Source: G963692885 sp964658655 (GTDB lineage Bacteria > Acidobacteriota > Terriglobia > Terriglobales > Acidobacteriaceae). From it: a stretch of 64,000 bases of DNA. Made by a program: the position numbers and the translations under genes. The notes beneath the pieces are model-generated. The model saw nothing but the letters and a program-made list of their open reading frames with translations, did no database searches and was not told where the DNA came from. This document shows positions 17,054 to 25,569 of the stretch, piece by piece (position 1 is the stretch's first letter; each line of letters opens with the position of its first letter). The stretch lies in contig CAZZZL010000019.1 of NCBI GenBank assembly GCA_964658655.1, positions 4,640 through 68,639 on the forward strand, in the 5' to 3' direction.

Positions 17054-18727
17054 ATGAAAACGACCTACACTCCTATCCATGCTCCGCGCGGCAATACACG
17101 GACAGCCAAAGGCTGGATTCAGGAAGCCGCGAAACGCATGCTCATGAATAATCTCGATCCGGCTGTCGCAGAGAAACCCGAAGAGCTCATCGTGTATGGC
17201 GGCCGCGGCAAGGCAGCACGCAACTGGGAGTGTTATCACAAAATCATCGAAACCCTCGACCGCCTCGAGAACAACCAGACCCTGCTGGTGCAATCCGGCA
17301 AAGCTGTTGGCGTCGTCGAGACACAGCGCCTCGCGCCGCGGGTGCTTATCGCCAATTCGAACCTGGTTCCGCGATGGTCGACTTGGGAGGAGTTTGACAA
17401 ACTCGACGCCGCCGGCCTGATGATGTACGGCCAGATGACTGCCGGTTCGTGGATCTACATCGGCACACAGGGCATCCTGCAGGGAACCTACGAGACCTTT
17501 CGCGGCGCGGCAAAGCGACACTTCAATGACACGCTCGCCGGCACCATTACAGTCACGGCAGGGCTGGGCGGCATGGGTGGCGCGCAGCCTCTCGCCGTCA
17601 AGCTGGCCGGCGGCGTCAGCATCTGCATTGAGATCGATCCGCAGCGCATCCAGCGGCGCCTCGAGACGCGCTATCTCGACAAGGCGACAGACTCGCTTGA
17701 CGAATCCATCTCTCTTGCGACGACTGCAAAAAATGCTCGCCAAGCGTTGTCGATCGGACTGATGGGCAATGCGGCCGAGATATTGCCGAAGATGGTGAAG
17801 CTCGGCTTCATCCCCGATCTGGTTACTGACCAGACCAGCTCGCATGATCCCATGTGGGGCTATCTGCCCATCGCCCGATCGGATGAAGATCTCAACACAC
17901 TGCGCGCGCAGCAGCCATCGCAATACAGCGCACGCGTCCAGGCGTCGATTGCCACGCATGTCCAGGCCATCCTCGCCATGCAGCGCGCCGGTGCCATTGC
18001 CTTCGACTACGGGAATAACCTGCGCACACAGGCCAAGATTGCCGGCGTCTCTGACGCATTTGACTATCCGGGATTTGTGCCGGCATTCATTCGCGACTCC
18101 TTTTGCGAAGGCCGCGGCCCCTTCCGATGGGTCGCGCTTTCAGGCGATCCTGCCGACATTGCGAAGACCGACGCCGCGCTGCTCGAACTTTTTCCGGAAG
18201 ACGCACGCCTGCAGCAGTGGCTGCGTTTCGCATCGACGGAAATCGCCTACCAGGGTCTGCCTGCGCGCATCTGCTGGCTCGGTTATCGCGAACGCGATCG
18301 TGCCGGGCTGCTCTTTAACGAGATGGTGCGCGATGGCCGTCTGTCCGCGCCCATCGTCATTGGCCGCGACCATCTCGATGCGGGCTCGGTCGCCAGCCCC
18401 TTCCGCGAGACAGAAGGGATGCTCGACGGTTCCGACGCAGTTTCCGACTGGGCGCTGCTCAACTTCGCAACCGGCATTGCGAGTGGCGCCGGGTGGATGA
18501 GTTTTCATCACGGCGGCGGTGTCGGCATGGGGTACAGTCAACACTCCGGCCTCGTCGCCGTTGCCGATGGCAGCGACGAGGCCGACGAACGGCTGCGCCT
18601 CTGCCTGCTCAACGATCCCGCGATGGGCGTCATGCGTCATGCCGACGCAGGCTACGACATCGCAAAGCAGACTGCGGAACAGCGCGGGCTCGACCTGCCC
18701 AGTCTGGGAATCACCAACAAAGCATGA
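17054..18727 (+). CDS. hutU: Urocanate hydratase (urocanase)
   Basis: 557 residues from ATG 17054 (AGGA eight bases ahead; an open GTG-type extension to 17003 lacks conserved residues). HutU converts urocanate to 4-imidazolone-5-propionate with a tightly bound NAD+, the second step of histidine breakdown. Family blocks are clear: ELIVYGGRGKAARNWECYHK, LLVQSGKAVGV, the NAD-binding TVTAGLGGMGGAQPLAVKLA, DQTSSHDPMWGYLP, and the C-terminal GWMSFHHGGGVGMGYSQHSG. It heads a run of overlapping genes: its stop shares ATGA with hutI. No hutH precedes it in the window, so histidase must be elsewhere. Confidence 0.97.
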   Translation: MKTTYTPIHAPRGNTRTAKGWIQEAAKRMLMNNLDPAVAEKPEELIVYGGRGKAARNWECYHKIIETLDRLENNQTLLVQSGKAVGVVETQRLAPRVLIANSNLVPRWSTWEEFDKLDAAGLMMYGQMTAGSWIYIGTQGILQGTYETFRGAAKRHFNDTLAGTITVTAGLGGMGGAQPLAVKLAGGVSICIEIDPQRIQRRLETRYLDKATDSLDESISLATTAKNARQALSIGLMGNAAEILPKMVKLGFIPDLVTDQTSSHDPMWGYLPIARSDEDLNTLRAQQPSQYSARVQASIATHVQAILAMQRAGAIAFDYGNNLRTQAKIAGVSDAFDYPGFVPAFIRDSFCEGRGPFRWVALSGDPADIAKTDAALLELFPEDARLQQWLRFASTEIAYQGLPARICWLGYRERDRAGLLFNEMVRDGRLSAPIVIGRDHLDAGSVASPFRETEGMLDGSDAVSDWALLNFATGIASGAGWMSFHHGGGVGMGYSQHSGLVAVADGSDEADERLRLCLLNDPAMGVMRHADAGYDIAKQTAEQRGLDLPSLGITNKA

Positions 18728-19980
18728 CACCCGATTTGGTTAAGACCGAGCTGCTGACTGCCGACCTGCTCATCACCGGCATCTCGCAGCTCGCAACGGC
18801 GGAGGGGCTCGGCGCAAAGCGCGGCGCTGCCATGCGCGAGCTGAAGCAAATCGACAACGCTGCCATCGCTTGTCTTGCCGGACGAGTTACCTGGTTCGGG
18901 CCGCGTTCCGCATGGAAGGGCGCCGCCGGCCGCACAGAAGACCTCGGCAACCGCGCCGTGGTACCCGCCCTGGTCGATCCGCATACCCACGCCGTGTGGG
19001 CTGGTGATCGCCTGGCAGATTTCGATGCGCGTACTTCAGGCGCGACCTATGAGCAGATACTAATGGCCGGCGGCGGTATCCGCAGCACCATCCGGGCTAC
19101 GGCGCGGGCGAGCAGGGAAGAGCTGATAGATGCTGCTCTGCCACGGATCGGATTGCTGCTACGATCCGGCGCCACTACCATCGAAGTCAAATCCGGTTAC
19201 GGCTTTACGGTCGAAGCTGAACTCGCCATGCTCGAAGCCATCCAGTCCATAGCAACGCGCACGCCGGCGACGATCCTGCCGACGTTGCTCATCCATATTC
19301 CGCCCGCCGATCTTGCAAATCGCGCCGGTTATCTGCAGCAAGTCTGCATCGATTTGATACCCGAGGTCGCTCGGCGCAAATTAGCAACAGCCGTTGACAT
19401 CTTTGTGGAGAAGGAAGCGTGGCGGCCCGAGGAAGCGCGACTCGTCCTGGAATGTGCCATCAAACGCGGCCTCGCGATCAAACTGCACACCGAGCAATTT
19501 CACCGCATCGGCGGGCTCGAGCTTGGCCTGCAGCTTGGCGCGCTCAGCTGCGATCATCTTGAAGCGTGCAGCGATGCCCAGCTTGCCGGCTTCGCCAAAC
19601 GCAATACGATTGCGACCATTCTGCCCGGAGTGTCGCTGCACCTCGGCATTCCGGTGGCACCTGGGCGCAAACTGATTGACGCGGGTGCCGCTGTCGCAGT
19701 CGGCACCGATCTGAACCCGGGCTCAAGTCCGCTCTTCTCCATGGCCGCGGCCCTGGCTTTGTCTGTTCGTCTCAATGGACTTACTGCGCAGGAAGCGCTT
19801 ATCGCCGGAACCGTCAACGCCGCGCATGCACTCGGCCGCGGCGATCTTGGCCGCATCGAAGTCGGCGGACGCGCCGATTTCCTGGTGCTGCACGGTCGCG
19901 ACTGGCGCGAACTGATTTACACGCTCGGCGCAAATCCTGTAAAGGAAGTGCGTATCGGCGGAGAGTTGGCCGCCGCATGA
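18724..19980 (+). CDS. hutI: Imidazolonepropionase
   Basis: 418 residues. Its ATG overlaps the hutU stop (ATGA) and its stop overlaps the hutF start the same way, so it is translationally coupled in the middle of the operon. It hydrolyses imidazolone propionate to N-formimidoylglutamate. Amidohydrolase features are intact: VDPHTHAVWAGDR (metal His-x-His), the later His in IKLHTEQFHRIGG and CDHLEAC, and GTDLNPGSSP with the metal Asp. The length is normal for the family. Confidence 0.95.
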   Translation: MTPDLVKTELLTADLLITGISQLATAEGLGAKRGAAMRELKQIDNAAIACLAGRVTWFGPRSAWKGAAGRTEDLGNRAVVPALVDPHTHAVWAGDRLADFDARTSGATYEQILMAGGGIRSTIRATARASREELIDAALPRIGLLLRSGATTIEVKSGYGFTVEAELAMLEAIQSIATRTPATILPTLLIHIPPADLANRAGYLQQVCIDLIPEVARRKLATAVDIFVEKEAWRPEEARLVLECAIKRGLAIKLHTEQFHRIGGLELGLQLGALSCDHLEACSDAQLAGFAKRNTIATILPGVSLHLGIPVAPGRKLIDAGAAVAVGTDLNPGSSPLFSMAAALALSVRLNGLTAQEALIAGTVNAAHALGRGDLGRIEVGGRADFLVLHGRDWRELIYTLGANPVKEVRIGGELAAA

Positions 19981-21377
19981 GTACACTCTTCCGCCCCGAA
20001 CTTCTATTCTACCGGGGAGAATTTCTGCGTAACGCCGGTTTCCTGGTCGACGATACTGGATACGTATCAGAAACGAGTACGGAAACGGCTTTGGCTCCTG
20101 GCGCAATCGTCGACCTGCCCGGGAAAGCTCTGCTCCCCGGCTTCGTCAACGCCCACTCCCATACCTTTCAGCGGCTCATCCGCGGCAAGGCAGAGTCGCG
20201 TGCAGCGAGTGGCCGCGACTTCTGGTCCTGGCGCGGCTGCATGTATCACGCTGCAGCATCGCTGACACCACGAGATGTCTACGACGTTGCCCGTATGGCT
20301 TTCCTCGAAATGGTGATGGCCGGCACCACGACCGTCGGCGAATTCCATTACCTGCACACCCAGCCGGACGGACGACCCTACGACGATCCGAATGAACTTG
20401 CGAAGCAGGTCATCGCGGCAGCGCAATCGATCGGCATCCGCATCGTTCTGTTGCGAACAGCATACTTCCGGGCGGGTTATCAACTGCCGCCTGATCCTGG
20501 CCAGACCCGCTTCATCGAGACGCCCGATTCGTATCTCGAGAACACGCAGGCACTCCTCCGCAGCTACGCAGCAACAGGCGAGACAATCAGCATCGGCATA
20601 GCGCCGCACAGCATCCGCGCGGTTCCGCTCGAAGCGCTTAGAGAGATTGCCGCATGGGGCAGGGAAGAGCATCTGCCCATTCACATGCACGTTGCTGAAC
20701 AGGTCGCCGAGAATGATGCGTGCATCGCCGAATACGGCGCTACTCCCGTTGCCTTTCTTTCGCGCGAGAAGATTCTTGGCCCGGATTTCACCGGCGTTCA
20801 CTCCATCCACATGAATGCGTTTGAGATCCAGCAGCTTGCCGATGCCGGCTCGACCATCTGCTCCTGTCCAACGACTGAGCGCAATCTTGGCGACGGCATC
20901 CTCGCAGCCGATCAAGCCATGCGCGCGGGGATACCGATTGCTTTCGGCTCAGACAGCCAGGCGCAGATCGCGCCGCTCGAAGATGCGCGCCAGCTGGACT
21001 ATCACCTGCGGCTCGCTCAGCAACAGCGTGTCATTCTTGACCAGATTGACGGCACCAGCCTCGCAACTCGTCTGTTTACCTGCGCCACGACAAATGGCGC
21101 GAATGCGCTCAAAGTAAATGCTGGAAGCCTCGAGCCCGGCGCTTGTGCTGATTTTTTTACCGTTGACCTCAACGACCTTTCGATCGCCGGCCATGCTCCA
21201 TCTGACCTGTTGCCGCTCCTCGTCTTTGCGCTCGAGCGTACGGCGATCCGCGATGTCGCCGTGCAGGGAAAACTGATTCTACGTGACGGCCGGCATGTGC
21301 AGCAGGCCGACGTACTTGACCGATACAAGGATCTGCACCGGCGCACCTGGCATGATGCCGGAGTGCGCAGACCATGA
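19977..21377 (+). CDS. hutF: Formimidoylglutamate deiminase
   Basis: 466 residues, amidohydrolase fold: FVNAHSHTFQRLIRGKAESR (metal ligands), GTTTVGEFHYLH, IPIHMHVAEQVAEN-type block (here LPIHMHVAEQ), CPTTERNLGDGI and AFGSDSQAQIAPLEDARQLD. HutF releases ammonia from formimidoylglutamate to give N-formylglutamate, so the operon follows the five-step route that requires a downstream N-formylglutamate deformylase (normally HutG). HutG is not present; an M20 deacylase gene overlaps the stop of this gene by four bases instead. Confidence 0.93.
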   Translation: MSTLFRPELLFYRGEFLRNAGFLVDDTGYVSETSTETALAPGAIVDLPGKALLPGFVNAHSHTFQRLIRGKAESRAASGRDFWSWRGCMYHAAASLTPRDVYDVARMAFLEMVMAGTTTVGEFHYLHTQPDGRPYDDPNELAKQVIAAAQSIGIRIVLLRTAYFRAGYQLPPDPGQTRFIETPDSYLENTQALLRSYAATGETISIGIAPHSIRAVPLEALREIAAWGREEHLPIHMHVAEQVAENDACIAEYGATPVAFLSREKILGPDFTGVHSIHMNAFEIQQLADAGSTICSCPTTERNLGDGILAADQAMRAGIPIAFGSDSQAQIAPLEDARQLDYHLRLAQQQRVILDQIDGTSLATRLFTCATTNGANALKVNAGSLEPGACADFFTVDLNDLSIAGHAPSDLLPLLVFALERTAIRDVAVQGKLILRDGRHVQQADVLDRYKDLHRRTWHDAGVRRP

Positions 21378-22492
21378 CGCGTGTTGTGGAGCATCTGGAA
21401 AGCCTCGTTCGTATTCCTTCGGTCTCGTCGCTGAGCAATCGTCCCATGATCGAATACGCAGAGCAGGTGCTGCATGCAGCGGCTTGGCAAACCTTGCGCA
21501 ATACCTACGTAGACGATGCAGGTGTAGAGAAGATCAACCTGCTCGCAACTCCGCCTGGTCAAACGGTCGAGGACCGTGATGTCGACACAGCATTCGTCTG
21601 CCACACCGACACCGTGCCCTATGCAGCCACGTGGGGCGGCGCAATTCATCCGGAGACGAAGGCAGGCTTCTTACATGGCTGCGGCGCGTGTGATGTCAAG
21701 GGCTTCCTGGCATGCCTGCTCGCGTCCGCAGAAAGTAAGGACGCAAAGCAATTCGTCAACGTCAGGATTGTGCTGACCGCCGATGAAGAGATCGGCTGCA
21801 TTGGCGCGAAACATCTTCTCGCTGCCAACCTGCTGCGTCCGAAACGAATGGTCATTGGCGAGCCTACATTGCTGCATCCAGCCCGCGCAGGCAAAGGCTA
21901 TTGCCTCGGCCGAATCACTGTCATGGGAAAGGAAGCGCACAGCGCTCATCCGGATCGCGGCGCATCCGCGATCAACGCTGCCGCTCATCTACTCATTGAA
22001 CTGGAAAAACTTGCCGGCGATCTCACCATCAACGCCAACGCATTCTTCTCACCGCCATTTACCACGCTCAACGTCGGCACCATCCAGGGCGGAACGTCGA
22101 AGAATATCATCCCGGGCCAGTGTTCTTTCCAGGTCGAGTGGCGTCCCATCCCCGGTCTCTCTCCTGTGCCCGGTGCAATCGCAGCAGCTATCGAACAGCA
22201 GCGCCAATCCAATCCGCAGATCGGATATTCATTCACCGTCGAACGCGAACAGCAGGGCTTTGAAACGGCTGCGGATTCACCTCTGGTCCGCGCCATCGAG
22301 AGTCTCACCGGCAAGTCCGCGATAGCTATTCCGTTCGGATCAGAGGCAAGCATTTTTGCAACTGTCTGCGACGACATTGTTGTCTTCGGCCCTGGCGATA
22401 TGACGTCCGCCCACAGCGACCGTGAGCGGGTCGAGATTGCGCAGTTGCACCAGGCTGTATCCTGCATACACTCCCTCATGCTTCAGCACTGA
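21374..22492 (+). CDS. ArgE-like M20 family metallo-deacylase in the hut operon
   Basis: 372 residues of the M20 (ArgE/DapE) family. Two-zinc site residues are visible: His77 and Asp79 in CHTDTVP, bridging Asp107 in GCGACDVKG, catalytic Glu138 and Glu139 in ADEEIGC, and the dimerisation-domain motif EAHSAHPDRGASAI. Known members remove acyl groups from amino acids (acetylornithine, succinyl-DAP, acetyl-citrulline). Overlap with hutF and absence of hutG make N-formylglutamate the attractive substrate (inference). Alternatively it deacetylates acetylornithine and, with the next gene, serves arginine metabolism. The family assignment is firm; the substrate is open. Confidence 0.85.
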   Translation: MTRVVEHLESLVRIPSVSSLSNRPMIEYAEQVLHAAAWQTLRNTYVDDAGVEKINLLATPPGQTVEDRDVDTAFVCHTDTVPYAATWGGAIHPETKAGFLHGCGACDVKGFLACLLASAESKDAKQFVNVRIVLTADEEIGCIGAKHLLAANLLRPKRMVIGEPTLLHPARAGKGYCLGRITVMGKEAHSAHPDRGASAINAAAHLLIELEKLAGDLTINANAFFSPPFTTLNVGTIQGGTSKNIIPGQCSFQVEWRPIPGLSPVPGAIAAAIEQQRQSNPQIGYSFTVEREQQGFETAADSPLVRAIESLTGKSAIAIPFGSEASIFATVCDDIVVFGPGDMTSAHSDRERVEIAQLHQAVSCIHSLMLQH

Positions 22493-22527
22493 ACCGTACC
22501 GCAATTTTCGGACCAGCAAAGGACCCG

Positions 22528-23349
22528 ATGCAGAAGCCACTGTTGCTGATGTGCCCGCCCGATTATTTCGGAGTGCATTACGTCATCAATCCCTGGATGG
22601 AGGGCCACATCGACGACACCTTCGACGGTCTCGCAGCCCGCCAGTGGAACGAGCTTCTCGGCATCGTCGAGGACCGCGCTGACGTGGTGCTCGTCCCACC
22701 ACAACCTGGCCTGCCTGACCTCGTGTTCACAGCCAATGCTGCCCTGGTGCGCGGAAAAACAGCGGTCCTCAGCAGCTTCCTGCATACGGAGCGGCAGGGC
22801 GAAGAGCCACACTTTCAAACATCGCTTTCCGAGCGCGGCTTCAACGTCCACACGCTTCCGCGGGAGGTGAGTTTCGAAGGTGCGGGCGACGCGCTGTTTG
22901 ATCGCAGGCTTGACCTGCTGTGGTTTGGTCACGGCGTCCGTTCCAGTATCCTGGCTCTTCCATACTTCGAGCGTCTACTCAATATCGAGGTGCAGCCGCT
23001 GACCCTTCTGCAGACGCGTTTCTATCATCTCGACACTTGTTTCTGTCCCCTCACCGGCGGCTACCTGCTTTACTATCCCGATGCTTTCGACGCTGCAAGC
23101 AACGCAGCCATCGAGCGCCGCGTCGCTCCTGAACTGCGTCTCGCCGTTTCTGAAGGAGATGCTTTCAATTTCGCCTGCAACGCGATCAACCTCAATCGCA
23201 CGCTCATCCTGCATCGCCTGTCGGATCGTTCGAAGCAGTGGCTGGCCGACCGTCAATTCGATGTGATCGAAACGTCAACGACAGAGTTTCTGAAGGCAGG
23301 CGGATCGGCAAAGTGCCTGTCACTGCGTCTCGACGAACAGATCGGCTGA
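22528..23349 (+). CDS. DDAH/arginine deiminase-like amidino hydrolase
   Basis: 273 residues of the pentein (guanidino-group-modifying) fold. The substrate-binding block PDLVFTANAALV (Asn70), EGAGDALF with Asp121, catalytic His167 in FYHLDTCFCPLTGG, and nucleophile Cys263 in KAGGSAKCLSLRL are all in place. Homologues include dimethylarginine dimethylaminohydrolase and cyanobacterial arginine dihydrolase, which makes ornithine and ammonia from arginine. It lies 35 bases after the M20 gene and is probably the last gene of the hut unit. It may feed arginine-derived carbon into the same glutamate pool. Which guanidino substrate it uses cannot be decided from sequence alone. Confidence 0.8.
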   Translation: MQKPLLLMCPPDYFGVHYVINPWMEGHIDDTFDGLAARQWNELLGIVEDRADVVLVPPQPGLPDLVFTANAALVRGKTAVLSSFLHTERQGEEPHFQTSLSERGFNVHTLPREVSFEGAGDALFDRRLDLLWFGHGVRSSILALPYFERLLNIEVQPLTLLQTRFYHLDTCFCPLTGGYLLYYPDAFDAASNAAIERRVAPELRLAVSEGDAFNFACNAINLNRTLILHRLSDRSKQWLADRQFDVIETSTTEFLKAGGSAKCLSLRLDEQIG

Positions 23350-23453
23350 TCGAAACAAGCTGGAGCCCTTGTTGGCCAGCCTTCATTGTCGGCACGCTGC
23401 TCATGTTTAGTCGGAGTTCGTACGCATCTCATTACGCAAATAAGGAGATGTGC

Positions 23454-23582
23454 ATGGCGACGAAAAAGAAGGCAGCAAGCAAGTCGAAGTCGAGCAGATG
23501 CTGGGCTGGTTTTGAACCCGTCCCGGGTAAGAAAGCCTTCAGCAAGGGAAGCTGCAAACCGAAAGCCAAATCGGGAAAGTAG
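23454..23582 (+). CDS. Small lysine-rich cytoplasmic protein
   Basis: 42 residues from the second of two close ATGs (23454), placed six bases after a strong AAGGAG; ATG 23448 is too close to that site. It starts MATKKKAASKSKSSRCW and contains PVPGKKAFSKGSCKPK, a very basic, two-cysteine peptide. Short proteins with a PGKK-x-x-S-x-GSC motif occur in other acidobacteria as I remember them, without known function. Nucleic-acid binding is a guess from charge only. Confidence 0.6.
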   Translation: MATKKKAASKSKSSRCWAGFEPVPGKKAFSKGSCKPKAKSGK

Positions 23583-23681
23583 CGGCCGCACTCGCAGGAA
23601 CTTTTCAAGACAGGGTTGCGCTGGCAATCCGACTGTGCTAATTCTTAATCATTCAAGTTTGCTCTTGATCGAGCGGAACTG

Positions 23682-23789
23682 AATTTCATGCAGAGTGGCT
23701 GAGGGACGGGCCCTGTGACGCCACGACAACCGGTTTGGGCAATCCAAGCGTCCGGTGTCAACTCTCTCCTTAACGGGGAACATGAGATT
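23682..23789 (+). ncRNA. SAM-I (S-box) riboswitch
   Basis: The core GGCTGAGGGACGGGCCCTGT followed by GACGCCACGACAACC is the conserved SAM-I aptamer (consensus GAGGGA.xGGCCC...GA.GCC.CGGCAACC). The closing helix P1 is formed by AATTTCATG (23682-23690) and CATGAGATT (23781-23789), which pair over all nine positions with one G-U. P3 can form from TTTGGGCAATCCAAGC. The element lies 140 bases ahead of the threonine-synthase-like gene. No expression-platform terminator is obvious, so control of translation or of an unseen hairpin is possible. Confidence 0.88.
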
Positions 23790-23929
23790 CAGGTTTGCCA
23801 TTATGGACCTGGATTCGTCCTACGTTCCATTCTGCGCATTCCTACAATCTATAGTTTGTAGTTGAAGTCAGTCACGCGCCCGTGCATCCGCCTCTCTCGA
23901 TGAGAATCGACGAGGGAAGAGGTTTGCTG

Positions 23930-25225
23930 ATGGCAAATTACTGGTTGCGTTGTAGGGATTGCGGGAAACGATTTGAAAATCGCCCGCTGTCCATGTGTGA
24001 CGATTGTTTCTCCCCGCTTGAGGTCGCGTACGACCTCGAAGCCGCCGAAATCAAAGACACCTTCACCCGTGAGGCCATCGCCCGGGGACCCCAGAACATG
24101 TGGCGCTACAAGGCGCTGCTGCCCGTCGCCGCTGATTACATTCCCACCACGCCCACCGGCATGACGCCGCTGCTTTCCGCGCCGCGCCTTGGTAAGCGCA
24201 TCGGTGCCGCGAACCTATTCGTCAAGAATGACGCCGTCTGCCTGCCGACCCTCAGCTTCAAGGACCGCGTTGTTTCGGTTGCGCTCGCCAACGCCGTCAG
24301 CTTCGGTTTCGATACGGTCGGCTGCTCATCCACCGGCAACCTGGCCAATGCAGTCGCGGCACAGGCCGCCCGTCTCGGCCTGAAGACGTACATCCTGGTG
24401 CCGTCTGACCTGGAAGCTGCAAAGATCCTCAATACGCAGGTCTACGGCGCCAGGCTGGTCCGCATCGACGGCAATTACGACCACGTGAACCGCTTGTCGT
24501 CACAGATCGCCGAGCGCTATCACTGGGGCTTCGTCAACGTGAACCTGCGGCCCTACTACGCTGAGGGTTCGAAGACCGTCGGCTATGAGATCGCTGAACA
24601 GCTCGGCTGGAAGCTGCCGGACAATGTCGTCGTGCCGATGGCCGGCGGTTCACTCATCACCAAGATCCGCAAGGCCTTCAACGAACTCATCGCACTCGGT
24701 CTGGTCGAGAAGAAGGACGTACGCTTCTTTGGCGCGCAGGCCACCGGCTGCTCGCCGATTGCACAGGCAGTCAAGAACAATACGGATGTTTTAACCCCGC
24801 AGAAGCCGAACACCATCGCCCGTTCACTCGCTATCGGTAACCCCGCCGACGGGCCATACGCTTCGCGCGCTATCCGCGACAGTGGCGGCTGGGCAGAGGA
24901 TGTGTCTGACGTCGAACTGGTCGCTGGTATCCAGGAGCTGGCCGAAACGGAAGGCATCTTCACTGAGACAGCCGGTGGAGTAACAACGGCTGTTACCGCT
25001 CGCCTTTATGCACACGGCCGCATCAAGCCGGACGAGCTCACTGTCGCCTGCATCACTGGCAATGGTCTGAAGACGACCGATGCCCTTGCCGGCCACTACA
25101 CAGTGGAGGACGCAATTCGCCCGCGCATGGCCGACTTTGAAGCCTATGTAACCGCACACGAAGCCACTGTTGAGGACCTGGCTCAGCTCGTTGCCCAGGT
25201 AGGAGGAGAGAACCATGTCCGTTAA
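23930..25225 (+). CDS. thrC: Threonine synthase-like PLP enzyme under SAM riboswitch
   Basis: 431 residues from ATG 23930 (AAGAGG ahead; starts at 23882 and 23900 are also open). An N-terminal zinc-ribbon-like knuckle (Cys8, Cys11, Cys23, Cys26) is followed by a fold-type II PLP domain: the Schiff-base Lys111 in LPTLSFKDRVVSVA, GCSSTGNLANAVAAQAARLG (phosphate/substrate loop), and the Ser/Gly-rich cofactor clamp VPMAGGSLITKI. The family turns O-phosphohomoserine into threonine. Regulation by S-adenosylmethionine and an 11-base overlap with a ThiS/MoaD-like carrier are not expected for threonine synthesis and suggest a role in sulfur transfer to a homoserine ester to give homocysteine (inference). 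Confidence 0.8.
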   Translation: MANYWLRCRDCGKRFENRPLSMCDDCFSPLEVAYDLEAAEIKDTFTREAIARGPQNMWRYKALLPVAADYIPTTPTGMTPLLSAPRLGKRIGAANLFVKNDAVCLPTLSFKDRVVSVALANAVSFGFDTVGCSSTGNLANAVAAQAARLGLKTYILVPSDLEAAKILNTQVYGARLVRIDGNYDHVNRLSSQIAERYHWGFVNVNLRPYYAEGSKTVGYEIAEQLGWKLPDNVVVPMAGGSLITKIRKAFNELIALGLVEKKDVRFFGAQATGCSPIAQAVKNNTDVLTPQKPNTIARSLAIGNPADGPYASRAIRDSGGWAEDVSDVELVAGIQELAETEGIFTETAGGVTTAVTARLYAHGRIKPDELTVACITGNGLKTTDALAGHYTVEDAIRPRMADFEAYVTAHEATVEDLAQLVAQVGGENHVR

Positions 25226-25553
25226 AGTCCTGTTGCCCAGCGCGTTCCAGAAACACACCAATGGCGAGAAGCAGATCAACTCGGAGGCTGCCAATCTTCC
25301 GGCGCTCGTCACGGACATCGAAACGCACTTCCCGGCGCTGAAACCGCACTTGCGTGATAGCGACGGAAAGCTGCGCCAGTTCATCAATTTCTATGTGAAC
25401 GACGAAGACATCCGCTTCCTCGGCAATGACAAGTACGCTTTCAAGGACGGCGACGAAGTGCTGGTTATCCCGAGCATTGCAGGCGGATCGTGCGCCAAAA
25501 ATATCTGTAGGTGCTGTTCCTATTGCGGCCAGGAAGAGTGTAGCTGCTACTAG
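25215..25553 (+). CDS. ThiS/MoaD-like sulfur carrier with cysteine-rich C-terminal tail
   Basis: 112 residues; ATG lies inside the end of the preceding gene after AGGAGGAG. Residues 1-91 form a beta-grasp carrier (KVLLPSAFQKHTNGEKQI; FKDGDEVLVIPSIAGG) and Gly90-Gly91 is the pair that is normally the extreme C-terminus and becomes a thiocarboxylate. Here 21 more residues follow, with seven cysteines (93, 98, 100, 101, 104, 109, 111). Family members with residues after Gly-Gly are matured by a JAMM-type protease (HcyD in the Wolinella homocysteine system). No such protease, ThiF-like activator or sulfhydrylase is in the window. The tail may bind metal, or may be a cleaved propeptide. Confidence 0.8.
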   Translation: MSVKVLLPSAFQKHTNGEKQINSEAANLPALVTDIETHFPALKPHLRDSDGKLRQFINFYVNDEDIRFLGNDKYAFKDGDEVLVIPSIAGGSCAKNICRCCSYCGQEECSCY

Positions 25554-25569
25554 GTCCGAACCCTGATTC

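Noticed and set aside
16889..17959. 356-codon open frame on the minus strand
   Set aside because: It lies opposite hutU, whose family match is certain, and reads as low-complexity Arg/Ala/Asp sequence without a domain.
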